Assembly: GCA_900078375.1 (NCBI GenBank)
Contig: FLQS01000005.1
Location: forward strand, 62,047 to 126,046
Length of the DNA: 64,000 nucleotides
Source: an uncultured Mycobacterium sp.
Lineage (GTDB): Bacteria > Actinomycetota > Actinomycetes > Mycobacteriales > Mycobacteriaceae
Direction: 5' to 3'
Below the pieces are notes generated by a model, which worked only from the letters and a program-made list of their open reading frames with translations, searched no databases and was not told where the DNA came from. The position numbers and the translations under genes were made by a program. Shown piece by piece: positions 54,218 through 63,638 of the stretch (position 1 is its first letter; each line of letters opens with the position of its first letter).

Positions 54218-55936
54218 ATGCACTTTGTCGGCCTGGACCTGGCCTGGGGTGAACGCAAGCCCACCGGAGTCGCCGTGCTCGACGCCGATGGGCGGCTCGT
54301 TCATATCGCCACGGCGCAAGACGATTCGAGCATCCTCGCCGAACTGCGGCCCTATGTCGACGGACCATGTCTGGTCGCCATCGACGCCCCTCTTATCGTG
54401 ACGAACCCGACCGGCCAGCGCGGTTGCGAGACGGAATTGAACCGCGACTTCGCCAAGTTCGAGGCCGGTGCGCACCCGGCGAACAGAAAGAAGCCCGAAT
54501 TCGCCGGCACCCCGCGCGGCGCTCGGATCGCCGAAGCGCTCGGGCTGGACATGGACCCGCAATCGCGGGCATCGCGGCGGGCCATTGAGGTCTATCCGCA
54601 TCCGGCCACCGTGGTGCTGTTTCGGCTCGGCCGCACGCTGAAATACAAGAGCAAGCCGGGCCGCGACTTCACCCAGCTGCGTACCGAACTGCTGCGGCTG
54701 ATGGACGAGATCGAAAGGCTCGCACAGGCTGCGGTACCCCTTCGAGTCGGCGATCACCCGGAATGGATCGCCATGCGCGGCGCCGTCGAGCACGCGCAGC
54801 GCAAGAGCGAGCTGCGACGCGCCGAGGATCCGATCGACGCGGTGGTGTGCGCCTATGTCGGGCTCTACGCCACGCGGCGGCCCGCCTCGGTGACGACCTA
54901 CGGAGACTTCGCAGGTGGTTACATCGTGACGCCGACGCTGCCGACAGACCTGACCCCGGCCCCGCCGGAGCCGACACCCGGTGTGGTCAGCGATGCCGTC
55001 GCCCGCTACGCCGAACAGCGGCCCGCCCTGATTGCCACCACCGAGCACTACCTCGCATTGGTGAAGCGCCTGCTCGACGACGCGGGTATCAACTACCTGA
55101 GCGTGACGGCCCGCACCAAGAGCGTCGCGTCGTTCGCGGCCAAGGCCGATCGCAGCAGCCACGGCCAGCGGCTCTACACCGACCCGTCGACGCAGATCAC
55201 CGACCAGGTCGGTGTGCGGGTCATCACCTACCTGCGCGAGGACGTCACCGCGGTCGGCACGGTGCTGTCGCAGGAATTCGAGGTCCTGGCCGACCTCGAC
55301 ATGGGGCAGGTGACCGCTCGCGAAGGGCGCTGGGGGTACGCGAGTCGACACCTGCTGGTCGCGATCGACGGTGCGACGCAGCCGGCGTCGGTGCAGGTGC
55401 GCACCGTCCTGCAACACGCGTGGGCGGAGTTCGAACATGACATCCGGTACAAGGGCACGGTCCCCGAGCGAGACGCACCCGAGCTTGACCGCCGGTTCAC
55501 GCTGGCGGCGGGCCTGCTCGAGTTGGCCGACCGGGAATTCACCGAGATCCGCGATCGATTGCGGGCGTCGATGGCCGACGACCACACCCCTGCCGTCACA
55601 GGCGCAGGCATTGCGACGCCGGTGCTGGCCACCTATCTGGGGCACCGCTTTCCCGAAGCAGGGTGGTCCCGCACCGAGCACTACGCGTGGATCTCCGATT
55701 TGCTGGGCGAGCTGGGCATCCTCACCCTGGACGCCCTCGAGGAGCTACTGACCAACCTCGACACCGACGCCGTCAACGAGAAAATGGACTACCGCTTCCC
55801 GGCAGGTGCGGTGCGCCGCTTGGACGATGCCCTGCTGGCTGCGTTCGCCGATCGATACGTCGGGCTGGCGGGCAACGCGCATCGGGTGGCGTTGCTGCAG
55901 ACCCGGCTGCGGCGGTTGCAGCCAGGCACCGGCTAG
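54218..55936 (+). CDS. relZ: Fused RNase HII-like (DUF429) and (p)ppGpp synthetase protein RelZ
   Basis: A 572-aa fusion. Residues 1-235 are a DUF429 RNase H-like domain with acidic residues D7 (GLDLAW), D56 (VAIDAP) and D204/D207 (EDPIDAVV). Residues 275-500 are a RelA/SpoT synthetase domain: G-loop R299-x-K301-x3-S305-x3-K309, D329 (DQVGVRV), G373-Y374-x3-H378, then Q393-V-R395-T and HAWAEFEHDIRYK (400-412). The known counterpart is M. smegmatis RHII-RSD/RelZ, which couples R-loop removal to alarmone synthesis. Oddity: the Glu normally two residues before Q393 is S391. ATG 54218 has AAGGTAGACGG upstream. Confidence 0.9.
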   Translation: MHFVGLDLAWGERKPTGVAVLDADGRLVHIATAQDDSSILAELRPYVDGPCLVAIDAPLIVTNPTGQRGCETELNRDFAKFEAGAHPANRKKPEFAGTPRGARIAEALGLDMDPQSRASRRAIEVYPHPATVVLFRLGRTLKYKSKPGRDFTQLRTELLRLMDEIERLAQAAVPLRVGDHPEWIAMRGAVEHAQRKSELRRAEDPIDAVVCAYVGLYATRRPASVTTYGDFAGGYIVTPTLPTDLTPAPPEPTPGVVSDAVARYAEQRPALIATTEHYLALVKRLLDDAGINYLSVTARTKSVASFAAKADRSSHGQRLYTDPSTQITDQVGVRVITYLREDVTAVGTVLSQEFEVLADLDMGQVTAREGRWGYASRHLLVAIDGATQPASVQVRTVLQHAWAEFEHDIRYKGTVPERDAPELDRRFTLAAGLLELADREFTEIRDRLRASMADDHTPAVTGAGIATPVLATYLGHRFPEAGWSRTEHYAWISDLLGELGILTLDALEELLTNLDTDAVNEKMDYRFPAGAVRRLDDALLAAFADRYVGLAGNAHRVALLQTRLRRLQPGTG

Positions 55937-56931
55937 GCGCGTAGGCCCGACCACGCTTCCGATGTACCGGTCAGCCGGCTCACCTGTTCCAGGAATCGGC
56001 GCACCTTCACCGGGTTCTCGTGGCGCTGCCAGCCGAACGTCGTCGGTCGCTGTCTTCGGTCATGCCAGAAATGCCCGGGCGTGGAATCCGGTCGGGTGGC
56101 CACCAGCCACACCGCGGTGTCGGCACCGTCGGCCACATCGCGCAGCAGCGGCTTGGTGACCGTGCGGAAGCGCGGCAAGTACTCAGCCACCCCGGGGGTG
56201 TCGACCCAGCCAGGGTGCATGCTCTCCACCCGGATCTCGGTTCCGGCCAGCCGGCGCGCCCACGAATCCGCCAGCACCACTTGCATCTTCTTGGTCCGCG
56301 CGTAGGTCCGCACCCCGTTGTAGCCGCGCCGAGACTCCAGATCGTCGACCACCAGCGGCGCGCCATACATGCCGCCGGAGGACACGAACACCACCGAGGC
56401 ACCGCCCGCCGCCCGCAGCAGCGGCAGCAGGCGTTCGGTGATCAGGTGCGGACCGAGGACGTGGGTGGCCAACTGCACCTCGTGGCCCTCACGCGTCACC
56501 ATGCGGTCCTTGGGCATCAGCCCGGCGTTGTGCACCAACCCGTTCAGTGCGGGCACGCGGTTGGCGAAGTCGGCCGTCCACTCGCGCACCACATCGAGAT
56601 CGGAGACGTCGCACACTTCCGTCACAACGTGGGCGTCGGCGACCGAGTCCCGGATCATGGCCGACGCACGATCCACCTTGCCGGTATTGCGACCCAGCAG
56701 GTGCACGGTAGCGCCCAACCCGGCAAAGGACTGCGCCATCGCCAGGCCGATACCCGCAGTCGCCCCGGTGATCAGCACCCGCTTGCCCACTAGCGCCCGC
56801 GGCCCCGCGTCGGCCGCCCACCAACGCCGCCGCAATCCCGACCCGATCTTGGTGTAGCCGACGATCAACGTCCGGTCCAGCACGCCATCGAGCAGTTCCA
56901 CGGCCGGCCGGGCGAGCCCGGAGAAGTCCAT
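55933..56931 (-). CDS. Short-chain dehydrogenase (retinol/sterol-like SDR)
   Basis: A 332-aa SDR. The cofactor loop is VLITGATAGIGLAMAQSFAG after an N-terminal 48-residue extension that may associate with membrane. Active site: NAG in LVHNAGLMP, Ser in FVSSGGMYG, and Y-x3-K in VRTYARTKKMQ. The fold resembles retinol dehydrogenase 12/DHRS12-type enzymes. Substrate unknown. It follows the TetR gene with 18 nt, so they are likely one operon. Its stop overlaps relZ's by 4 nt (convergent). Confidence 0.85.
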   Translation of the reverse strand: MDFSGLARPAVELLDGVLDRTLIVGYTKIGSGLRRRWWAADAGPRALVGKRVLITGATAGIGLAMAQSFAGLGATVHLLGRNTGKVDRASAMIRDSVADAHVVTEVCDVSDLDVVREWTADFANRVPALNGLVHNAGLMPKDRMVTREGHEVQLATHVLGPHLITERLLPLLRAAGGASVVFVSSGGMYGAPLVVDDLESRRGYNGVRTYARTKKMQVVLADSWARRLAGTEIRVESMHPGWVDTPGVAEYLPRFRTVTKPLLRDVADGADTAVWLVATRPDSTPGHFWHDRRQRPTTFGWQRHENPVKVRRFLEQVSRLTGTSEAWSGLRA

Positions 56932-56949
56932 GTCTACGAACGTAATCGC

Positions 56950-57558
56950 TTACACCCGGATGGTGCGCTCGTCGATCGGCGCCAACACGTCGATCACGTC
57001 CATCAGCGTGGTCCTGGCCAGCTCGCGCGGGCCGTCCCCATCGCTGACGAGCGCCGAGACCACCGCGCCGTCGACGGCATTGACCAGCGCGGTCACCATA
57101 TCGACCCGCATGTTGCGTCCCGAGCGCGCAATCGCCTCCACCACGGCGTCGACCCGCTGCTGCAGCAGCCGGCGTTGGATTTCCCGCAGTTCGGGCTGGC
57201 GGGCGCAGGCGATGTAGCGCTCGTAACGCGAGATCAGTTCTTCGCTGCTGGCCTCGCCGTCCGCATCCCCGACCAACAGGTCGACCAGCACGTCGGCGGT
57301 CGCCTCGGCACCGCGGCGGCGGCGCGGTAACGCGTCGACCCGGGCCCGCAGCTGCGCGGTCTCGACGGCGCAGATGTACTCGACAGCCTTGTGCACCAGA
57401 TCGTCGAGCGACGAAAAGTAATAGGTGGTCGAGGCCAGCGGCAGACCCGCGCGACGAGCCACCGCACGATGGCGCACGGCCTCGAATCCGGCTTCGCGCA
57501 GCAGCTCGGCGGCCGCGCTGATCAGCGCGTACCGTCGTCGTTCCCCCTTGGGGGTCAT
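56950..57558 (-). CDS. TetR family regulator
   Basis: A 202-aa regulator: N-terminal helix-turn-helix about 8-58 (YALISAAAELLREAGFEAVR, ARRAGLPLASTTYYFSSLDD) and a large helical C-terminal domain with Arg/Glu-rich helices. This is the Rv0775-type regulator by position. ATG 57558 is preferred; GTG 57570 is possible. It probably controls the SDR just downstream and perhaps the divergent esterase; the 124-nt divergent region contains no obvious long palindrome. Confidence 0.9.
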   Translation of the reverse strand: MTPKGERRRYALISAAAELLREAGFEAVRHRAVARRAGLPLASTTYYFSSLDDLVHKAVEYICAVETAQLRARVDALPRRRRGAEATADVLVDLLVGDADGEASSEELISRYERYIACARQPELREIQRRLLQQRVDAVVEAIARSGRNMRVDMVTALVNAVDGAVVSALVSDGDGPRELARTTLMDVIDVLAPIDERTIRV

Positions 57559-57682
57559 CGCTGCCGTCACGTTCAGCAATGCTGCCAGCAGCGTCGACGG
57601 CACATCGCTCTTTCAGAAGAATCATTAACCTGGCTTTGACCTGCCACTAGGCTGAACCGCCCGCGATGGCATGATGTGCCGA

Positions 57683-58585
57683 ATGGCGAACCTGAGCCGT
57701 CGCGCTGTTCTGCGACTTGGCGCCGGAGCCGTCGCAGGCGCCGCGGGTGCCTTCGCTGCCGGCCGCATGCTGGAATCCACCGCACACCTGGTCGGCCCGG
57801 ATATCGCGATGACCGGTGTCGGCGCGCCATTGCTGCCGCCGGCCCCCCTGGACCCGGCACCGGCCGGCGCCCCCGCCCCGACGATGGTCACCGGCTCGTT
57901 CGTGTCGGCTGCGCGTGGCGGCGTCAACACCAATTGGGCCATCGCCCGCCCGCCCGGACAGACTGCGCCGCTGCGGCCGGTGATCGCCTTGCACGGCAAG
58001 GGCCAGGATGCGGCGGGCGTGATGGCCGGCGGCGTCGAGCAGGGCCTGGCCCAGGCTGTGGCGGCCGGGCTGCCGCCGTTCGCCGTGGTGGCCGTCGACG
58101 GTGGCGGCAGCTACTGGCACAAACGCGCGTCCGGCGAAGACTCCGGGGCCATGGTCCTCGACGAGCTGATCCCGATGCTCGGCGGTCAGGGGCTGGACAC
58201 CTCGCGGGTCGCCTTCCTCGGGTGGTCGATGGGCGGTTACGGCGCGCTGCTGCTCGGCGCCCGCCTCGGTCCGGCCCGCACCGCGGCGATCACCGCGGTC
58301 AGCCCGGCGCTGTGGCTGTCGTCCGGCGCCGCCGCACCCGGCGCATTCGACGGCCCCGACGACTTCGCCGCCAACAGCGTCTTCGGCCTGCCTGCGTTGG
58401 CATCGATCCCCATCCGGATCGACTGCGGCAACAGCGACCCGTTCTATTCGGCGACCAAACAGTTCATCGCCCAGCTGCCCCATCCCCCGGCCGGCGGCTT
58501 CTCGCCGGGCGGGCACGACGGCGGCTACTGGAGCTCACAACTGCCCGGCGAGCTGACCTGGATGGCCCCCCTCCTGACGGCTTAG
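57683..58585 (+). CDS. Tat-exported alpha/beta-hydrolase (esterase)
   Basis: A 300-aa esterase. MANLSRRAVLRLGAGAVAGA is a twin-arginine signal (SRRAVLR). The mature part has the nucleophile elbow LGWSMGGYGALL, acid Asp in DCGNSDPFYSATK and His in SPGGHDGGYW. It is in the esterase D/antigen 85-like group and matches Rv0774c, a described thermostable esterase. ATG 57683 gives the Tat motif in the right place; ATG 57671 would add four residues. TAGGCT (57648-57653) is a possible -10. It overlaps the convergent MDMPI gene by 4 nt. Confidence 0.88.
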   Translation: MANLSRRAVLRLGAGAVAGAAGAFAAGRMLESTAHLVGPDIAMTGVGAPLLPPAPLDPAPAGAPAPTMVTGSFVSAARGGVNTNWAIARPPGQTAPLRPVIALHGKGQDAAGVMAGGVEQGLAQAVAAGLPPFAVVAVDGGGSYWHKRASGEDSGAMVLDELIPMLGGQGLDTSRVAFLGWSMGGYGALLLGARLGPARTAAITAVSPALWLSSGAAAPGAFDGPDDFAANSVFGLPALASIPIRIDCGNSDPFYSATKQFIAQLPHPPAGGFSPGGHDGGYWSSQLPGELTWMAPLLTA

Positions 58586-59370
58586 ACGACGTTGACGGCG
58601 TCGAGAAATGCTGTCGCGTAATCGATGTCGCCCCTGATCCGCACATCGCGGTCACGCCAGCCGACCCGCTGGGTGCCCCACTCCGGAAACTCCAGCGCCA
58701 CCCCGGTGATCTCTGTGGCCGATCCGTCGGCCGAGCCCGGCATGACCGAGCCGTCAGGCGCGACGCGCCAGGTGCCGCCGCCGGGCCCGGTCAACGTGAT
58801 CGCCAGCGGTCGGTCCAGCCACGCCGGAGCCGCCGCACGCACCTGGTTCGACAGCACCGCCATCATCCATTCCAGGACGACGGACATCCGGTTGGCATCG
58901 GTGTCCGGCGCGGGTCGCCCCAACGCCGGCGCCATGTCGTGATGCAGGTGCGTGTGGTGGTCGAAGACCATCGCACTGGGCAGCAGGCGAACCGGGAAGC
59001 TGCCGAGTTCGGCCAGCGGCATCCGGACCCGGGCCAGCGGGCTGCCGGCCAGCAGCGGGAACACGACGGCGACGACGCCGCTCCACCGGCGGTATTCGGC
59101 GAGGACGTCCGGCCCCGACCGGTCCCGCCGGGTGTCGACCATCAGATCGTTGGCGCTCTCGATGTCGTTGCCCCGCATGAACTTCGCGGCACCGGGGCTG
59201 AAGGGTGCGCGGCAGCCGGTGCCCATGTGGGCGAGGACGTCCTGAATGCGCCAGCCCTGGGCGCGGCTGTCCATCCGCCATTCGGCGGGATCGAGCTCGG
59301 CGCAGAAGGCCAGCATGTCGGCGCGCTCGGCCTTGAACGCCACACGACGGTCCGGTGTCACGTCGGCCAT
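58582..59370 (-). CDS. Mycothiol-dependent maleylpyruvate isomerase-family (MDMPI/DinB-like) protein
   Basis: A 262-aa four-helix DinB-fold protein. The metal site is formed by His residues in VLAHMGTG and DHHTHLHHDMAPALG, as in mycothiol-dependent isomerases and transferases. The family conjugates or isomerises small electrophiles with mycothiol. The substrate is unknown. ATG 59370 is preceded by GGAG. It is divergent from the P450 at 59456 (85 nt) and convergent with the esterase, and may detoxify or process P450-derived metabolites (inference). Confidence 0.8.
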   Translation of the reverse strand: MADVTPDRRVAFKAERADMLAFCAELDPAEWRMDSRAQGWRIQDVLAHMGTGCRAPFSPGAAKFMRGNDIESANDLMVDTRRDRSGPDVLAEYRRWSGVVAVVFPLLAGSPLARVRMPLAELGSFPVRLLPSAMVFDHHTHLHHDMAPALGRPAPDTDANRMSVVLEWMMAVLSNQVRAAAPAWLDRPLAITLTGPGGGTWRVAPDGSVMPGSADGSATEITGVALEFPEWGTQRVGWRDRDVRIRGDIDYATAFLDAVNVV

Positions 59371-59455
59371 GATTGTCTCCCGTTCTGGAATTGTCTACAG
59401 TCGCTGTTACTGTCAGCCATTCGATAAGCCTTTCGGAAGCGTCACCGAGGAGATC

Positions 59456-60727
59456 ATGACCGTCGACAGCCTGCCGCTATCTCCGCGGCCATACCACCCG
59501 TTGGACATCTCGGCACCGGACTTCTGGACCGCCGACTTCGCCACCCGCGACCACACGTTCGCCCGACTGCGCGCCGCCGACGGGCTGTCCTGGCATGCCC
59601 CGGTGTCCTCGGTCTTCCCGCATTCCGAAACCGGGTACTGGGCGATCACCCGCCACGCCGACATCAAGTACGTCAGCCAGCACACCGACATCTTCAGCTC
59701 GGCACTGGGAATGAGCGTCGACCCCCTCCCGGCCGAGGTGCAGCAGGCCACCAGCTTCTTCCTGGCCATGGATCCGCCCGAGCACACCCTGTATCGGCGG
59801 CTGATCAGCGCGGCCTTCACCCCCAAGCAGGTCCGCCGGATCGAGGCCCAGATTCAGGCCAATGCCGCCGACATCGTCGACCGGCTGATCGAGAAGCTTC
59901 GCGACGGTGCGGAAATCGACTTCGTCAGCGAATGCTCGGCCAAGCTTCCGATGCGGACCGTCTCGGACATGATCGGCATCGCCCCCGCCGATCAGGAGGC
60001 GGTGGCGTACGCGGCCGAGAGTCTGTTCAGCGCCACCGACGACGACTACGCCAGTTTCGAGGAACGCGCGACGCATGCCCTGACCCAGATCGGCATTCTG
60101 ACCAATTCGGGTATCGAGCTGGCGCAGCTGCGCCGCCGCGAACCGCACGACGACCTGATGACCAACATCGTCAATGCCGAGGTCGACGGCCACCGGCTCA
60201 CCGACATCCAGATCGGGTCGTTCATGGTGCTACTGGGCGCGGCGGGCAACGACACCACCAAGCAGACCACCTCGCACGCGTTCAAGGCGCTCGCCGACAA
60301 TCCCGCCCAGAAGGCTTGGCTGCTCGAGGATTTCGACGCTAGGATCGGCCCAGCCGCCGAGGAGTTCATCCGCTGGGCCACCCCCGTGCTCAACTTCGCC
60401 CGGCATGCCACGGTCGATACCGAGCTGGCCGGCACCACGATCAAGGCCGGCGAGAAGGTCGCGCTGTTCTACTGTTCGGCCAACCGCGACGAGGCGGTGT
60501 TCGACCGACCGGGCGAGTTCGACATCACCCGATCACCCAACCCGCACTTCGGGTTCGGCGGCGGCGGGCCGCACTTCTGCCTCGGCGCCAACCTCGCCAG
60601 GACCGAGCTGCGGCACCTGTTCCACCAGCTGCTCACCCGGCTACCGGAGGTCGAGGTCGGCGAGCCGGAATACCTGCACAGCAACGTTATTCACGGTGTG
60701 AAGCGGTTGCCCGTCAGGCTAGCGTGA
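59456..60727 (+). CDS. Cytochrome P450
   Basis: A 423-aa haem monooxygenase. C-helix [18 protein letters not shown]-helix [18 protein letters not shown], the ExxR region [17 protein letters not shown], and the haem loop [18 protein letters not shown] with C375 as ligand. It resembles mycobacterial P450s of the steroid/terpenoid-oxidising groups (CYP124/125/142 neighbourhood). GAGGAG lies 4 nt before the ATG. It overlaps the convergent purD stop by 14 nt. No ferredoxin gene is adjacent. Confidence 0.92.
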   Translation: MTVDSLPLSPRPYHPLDISAPDFWTADFATRDHTFARLRAADGLSWHAPVSSVFPHSETGYWAITRHADIKYVSQHTDIFSSALGMSVDPLPAEVQQATSFFLAMDPPEHTLYRRLISAAFTPKQVRRIEAQIQANAADIVDRLIEKLRDGAEIDFVSECSAKLPMRTVSDMIGIAPADQEAVAYAAESLFSATDDDYASFEERATHALTQIGILTNSGIELAQLRRREPHDDLMTNIVNAEVDGHRLTDIQIGSFMVLLGAAGNDTTKQTTSHAFKALADNPAQKAWLLEDFDARIGPAAEEFIRWATPVLNFARHATVDTELAGTTIKAGEKVALFYCSANRDEAVFDRPGEFDITRSPNPHFGFGGGGPHFCLGANLARTELRHLFHQLLTRLPEVEVGEPEYLHSNVIHGVKRLPVRLA

Positions 60728-61985
60728 TCCGCCCCTCGGCTGCCGCCAGGGCGATATCGGTGCGGAAGTGGCTGCCGGGCAAGCGAATCGAGGACACCGT
60801 TCGGTAGGTGGCTTCGCGCGCGGCCACCAGGTCGGCACCGGTGCCGACGACCGAGAGCACCCGTCCGCCAGACGAGATGACCGCACCGTCGTCACGGCGC
60901 GCGGTGCCGGCGTGCAGCACACCGGCGCCTTCCGATCCGGTGATCACGTCACCGACCCGGGGGCGGCCCGGATAGTTCTCGGCGGCCACCACGACGGTCA
61001 CGGCGTACCCGTCGTGCCAGCCCAGCGGGCCGAAGTCGGCCAGTGTTCCGGTAGCCGTGGCATGCAGCAGCTGACCCAGCGGGGATTCCAGCAGCGCCAG
61101 CACGGCCTGTGTCTCGGGATCGCCGAACCGGCAGTTGAATTCGACCACCGCGGGGCCGGAAGACGTCATCGCCAGCCCCGCATACAGCAGCCCGGAGAAC
61201 GGGCAACCACGCCGAACAAGTTCGGCGGCAACGGGTTCGACGACACCGCTGACGATGGCGGCCGTCGCTTCGGCAGGCAACCACGGCAGCGGTGAATACG
61301 CGCCCATACCACCGGTGTTGGGCCCGGCGTCGTTGTCGCCGACCCGCTTGAAGTCCTGGGCGGGCAACATTGGGACGACGGTCGCACCGTCGACCAGACA
61401 GAACAGCGACACCTCGGGTCCGTCGAGGAAGGACTCCAGCAGTACCGGATGCCCGGAGTCCAGCAGCGAGGCCGCATGCGCGCGGGCCACGTCGCGGTCG
61501 GCGGTCACCACCACGCCCTTGCCCGCGGCCAGCCCATCGTCCTTGACCACCCAGGCCGGTTGTCCCGCGGCAGGCCCGAAGCGGTCCATCGCGGCGTCCA
61601 GGCGCGCGGGGTTGTCGACCGTCTCGCTGCCGGCGGTGCGCACACCGGCGGCGGCCATCACGTCTTTGGCGAACGCTTTGGAGCCTTCGATTCGGGCGGC
61701 ATCCTTCGACGGGCCGAAGCACGCGATGCCTGCGGCGCGCACCGCGTCGGCCACCCCGAGAACGAGCGGCACTTCGGGGCCGATGATCACCAGGTCAACC
61801 GCGAGCTTGCGAGCCAGTGCGGTGACTGCCTCGGCGGAGGTGACGTCGACGTCGTGCTGCTCAGCGACCGTCGAGGTGCCGGCGTTACCGGGCGCGACAG
61901 CCAGGAAGTCGACGCAGGGATCTTTGCGCAGGCCCAGCAGCAGGGCATGTTCGCGGGCACCGGATCCGATCACGAGGACGCGCAC
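60714..61985 (-). CDS. purD: Phosphoribosylamine-glycine ligase PurD
   Basis: A 423-aa ATP-grasp enzyme making GAR from phosphoribosylamine and glycine. N-terminal [25 protein letters not shown], then [51 protein letters not shown] and [15 protein letters not shown] block ([17 protein letters not shown]). GTG 61985 follows TAGGGT with 8 nt and lacks a Shine-Dalgarno, so it may be leaderless. It stands 28 nt downstream of the carboxylase gene but with its own promoter element. Confidence 0.96.
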   Translation of the reverse strand: MRVLVIGSGAREHALLLGLRKDPCVDFLAVAPGNAGTSTVAEQHDVDVTSAEAVTALARKLAVDLVIIGPEVPLVLGVADAVRAAGIACFGPSKDAARIEGSKAFAKDVMAAAGVRTAGSETVDNPARLDAAMDRFGPAAGQPAWVVKDDGLAAGKGVVVTADRDVARAHAASLLDSGHPVLLESFLDGPEVSLFCLVDGATVVPMLPAQDFKRVGDNDAGPNTGGMGAYSPLPWLPAEATAAIVSGVVEPVAAELVRRGCPFSGLLYAGLAMTSSGPAVVEFNCRFGDPETQAVLALLESPLGQLLHATATGTLADFGPLGWHDGYAVTVVVAAENYPGRPRVGDVITGSEGAGVLHAGTARRDDGAVISSGGRVLSVVGTGADLVAAREATYRTVSSIRLPGSHFRTDIALAAAEGRITLA

Positions 61986-62012
61986 AGGTTCACACCCTAT
62001 CGCCCGCCCCCG

Positions 62013-63551
62013 CTACCAGGTGTCGACGAACCGCCTTAGCGGCGGGAGTTCGCCGCGCGCAGTCGCGGCGGTCAGCGTGGCGGCGATCAAGCCACGGGTC
62101 TGCGCCGGGTCGATGACGTCGTCGACCTCGAAGACCTGGGCGGCGTTGAGAGCTTTGGCGTTCTCCTCCATCGCCGCGGTGGCCTCCCGTACCCGCTGTT
62201 CACGCTCGGCCTCGTCGTCGATGGCTTCCAGCTCCTTGCGCATGCCGAGTCGCACCGCACCCTCGAGTCCCATCGGGCCGAGGTGAGCCCCGGACCAGGC
62301 CACGGTGAGCAGTGGCTCGTGCAGGCTGCCCCCGGTCATCGCCTGCGCACCGAGGCCGTAGCCGCGGCGCAGGATCACCGCCACGAGCGGCACCCGAATC
62401 GCGGCGCCGGCGACCAGCATCCGCGAGGCGCGCCGGACCAGCGCCTCGGCTTCGGCAGCCGGGCCGACCATGTAGCCGGGGCAGTCGATGAGCGAGACGA
62501 CGGGCAGACCGAAGGTGTCGCACAGTTGCAGGAAGCGCGCCGCTTTGTCGGCGGCCGCGGCGGTGATCGCGCCGGCCATGACCATCGTGTTGTTGGCGAT
62601 GACGCCGACCGGGCGGCCTTCGATCCGGGCCAGCGCGGTGACCATCTCGGGCGCGAATTTCTCCCGCAGGAAGGTGACGGAGTCCTCGTCGGCGAGGGTC
62701 TCGATGATCGGCGCGATCGGATAGGCGCGCCGGGCCCGCTCGGGAATGACTGTGCGCAAGGAGGTTTGGTCAGCAGCCGGGCCGGGCGGTGTGCTGCCCT
62801 GGAAGTACCCGATGAGACGCTTGGTGACCGCGACGGCCTCGGCTTCGTCGGCGACGACGACGTCGACGACACCGTTGGGTGATTGCACCGAGATGGGGCC
62901 GACGTCGTCGGGCGCGACATCGCCGAGTCCGCCCCCGGCGATCATCGCAGGCCCACCCATGCCGATCGAGGTGTCGGCGGTGGCCACGATCAGATCCGAG
63001 CAGCCGGCGATCACCGCGTTGCCGGCGAAGCAACGCCCCTTCACGACCGCGATACGCGGCACCACGCCGGATAACGCCGCCCACAGCTTGAAGGCGCGCG
63101 TCTCCAACGACGACACCGCGGGGTAGTCGGTGTCGCCGGGCCGGCCACCCCCGCCCTCGGCGAAGAAGACAGTGGGCAGCCGCATCCGTTCGATGAGTTC
63201 GAAGAGCCGGTCCTTTTTGCGGTGCCCGAACACGCCCTGGGTGCCGGCCAGCACCGTGTAGTCGTAGGACAGCACCGCGCACGGGTGACCGTTGATCTGG
63301 GCCGTGCCGGCGATCAGGCCGTCGGCCGGCGTCCGCGCGATCAGGTCGTCGACGTCGCGGCGGCGGCGCTGGGCGGCGATCGCGAACCGCCCGTACTCGA
63401 CGAAGGAATCCGCATCCACCAGGTCGGCGATGTTCTCCCGGGCCGTTCGCCCGCCGGCGGCATGCCGGCGGGCGACCGCGTCGGGGCGGGCCGCGTCCTC
63501 GGTCAGTGCGCGCCGGCGCAGCAGTTCGGCGAGGTCGGGGCGTTCCGTCAT
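62013..63551 (-). CDS. Acyl-CoA carboxylase, carboxyltransferase subunit
   Basis: A 512-aa biotin-dependent carboxyltransferase (AccD/PccB/MccB family). RAHAAGGRTARENIADLVD-like block (RRHAAGGRTARENI), VGGQGSF-like oxyanion segments (FFAEGGGGRPGD, KGRCFAGNAVIAGCSD), IGMGGPAMIAGGGLG and the C-terminal domain LIDCPGYMVGPAAE with RRGYGLGAQAM. It transfers CO2 from carboxybiotin to an acyl-CoA such as propionyl- or methylcrotonyl-CoA. No alpha subunit is adjacent. TAGCTT on the minus strand lies 6 nt before ATG 63551 (leaderless pattern). The CATACAC/GTGTATG repeat lies upstream. Confidence 0.87.
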   Translation of the reverse strand: MTERPDLAELLRRRALTEDAARPDAVARRHAAGGRTARENIADLVDADSFVEYGRFAIAAQRRRRDVDDLIARTPADGLIAGTAQINGHPCAVLSYDYTVLAGTQGVFGHRKKDRLFELIERMRLPTVFFAEGGGGRPGDTDYPAVSSLETRAFKLWAALSGVVPRIAVVKGRCFAGNAVIAGCSDLIVATADTSIGMGGPAMIAGGGLGDVAPDDVGPISVQSPNGVVDVVVADEAEAVAVTKRLIGYFQGSTPPGPAADQTSLRTVIPERARRAYPIAPIIETLADEDSVTFLREKFAPEMVTALARIEGRPVGVIANNTMVMAGAITAAAADKAARFLQLCDTFGLPVVSLIDCPGYMVGPAAEAEALVRRASRMLVAGAAIRVPLVAVILRRGYGLGAQAMTGGSLHEPLLTVAWSGAHLGPMGLEGAVRLGMRKELEAIDDEAEREQRVREATAAMEENAKALNAAQVFEVDDVIDPAQTRGLIAATLTAATARGELPPLRRFVDTW

Positions 63552-63568
63552 GAACTGAAGCTAGCGGG

Positions 63569-63593
63569 CATACACTCAGCATTAAGGTGTATG
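63569..63593. repeat. Inverted repeat in the carboxylase-P450 divergent promoter
   Basis: CATACAC (63569-63575) and GTGTATG (63587-63593) are perfect 7-bp inverted arms with an 11-nt spacer, between the carboxylase -10 (63563-63558, minus strand) and the P450 ATG at 63639. The position over the -35 region suggests a repressor site that affects both genes. The protein that binds it is not identified. Confidence 0.4.
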
Positions 63594-63638
63594 GTCAATG
63601 CCAAGGTGCGCTACATCACATGAACAGCGAGGTAGATC

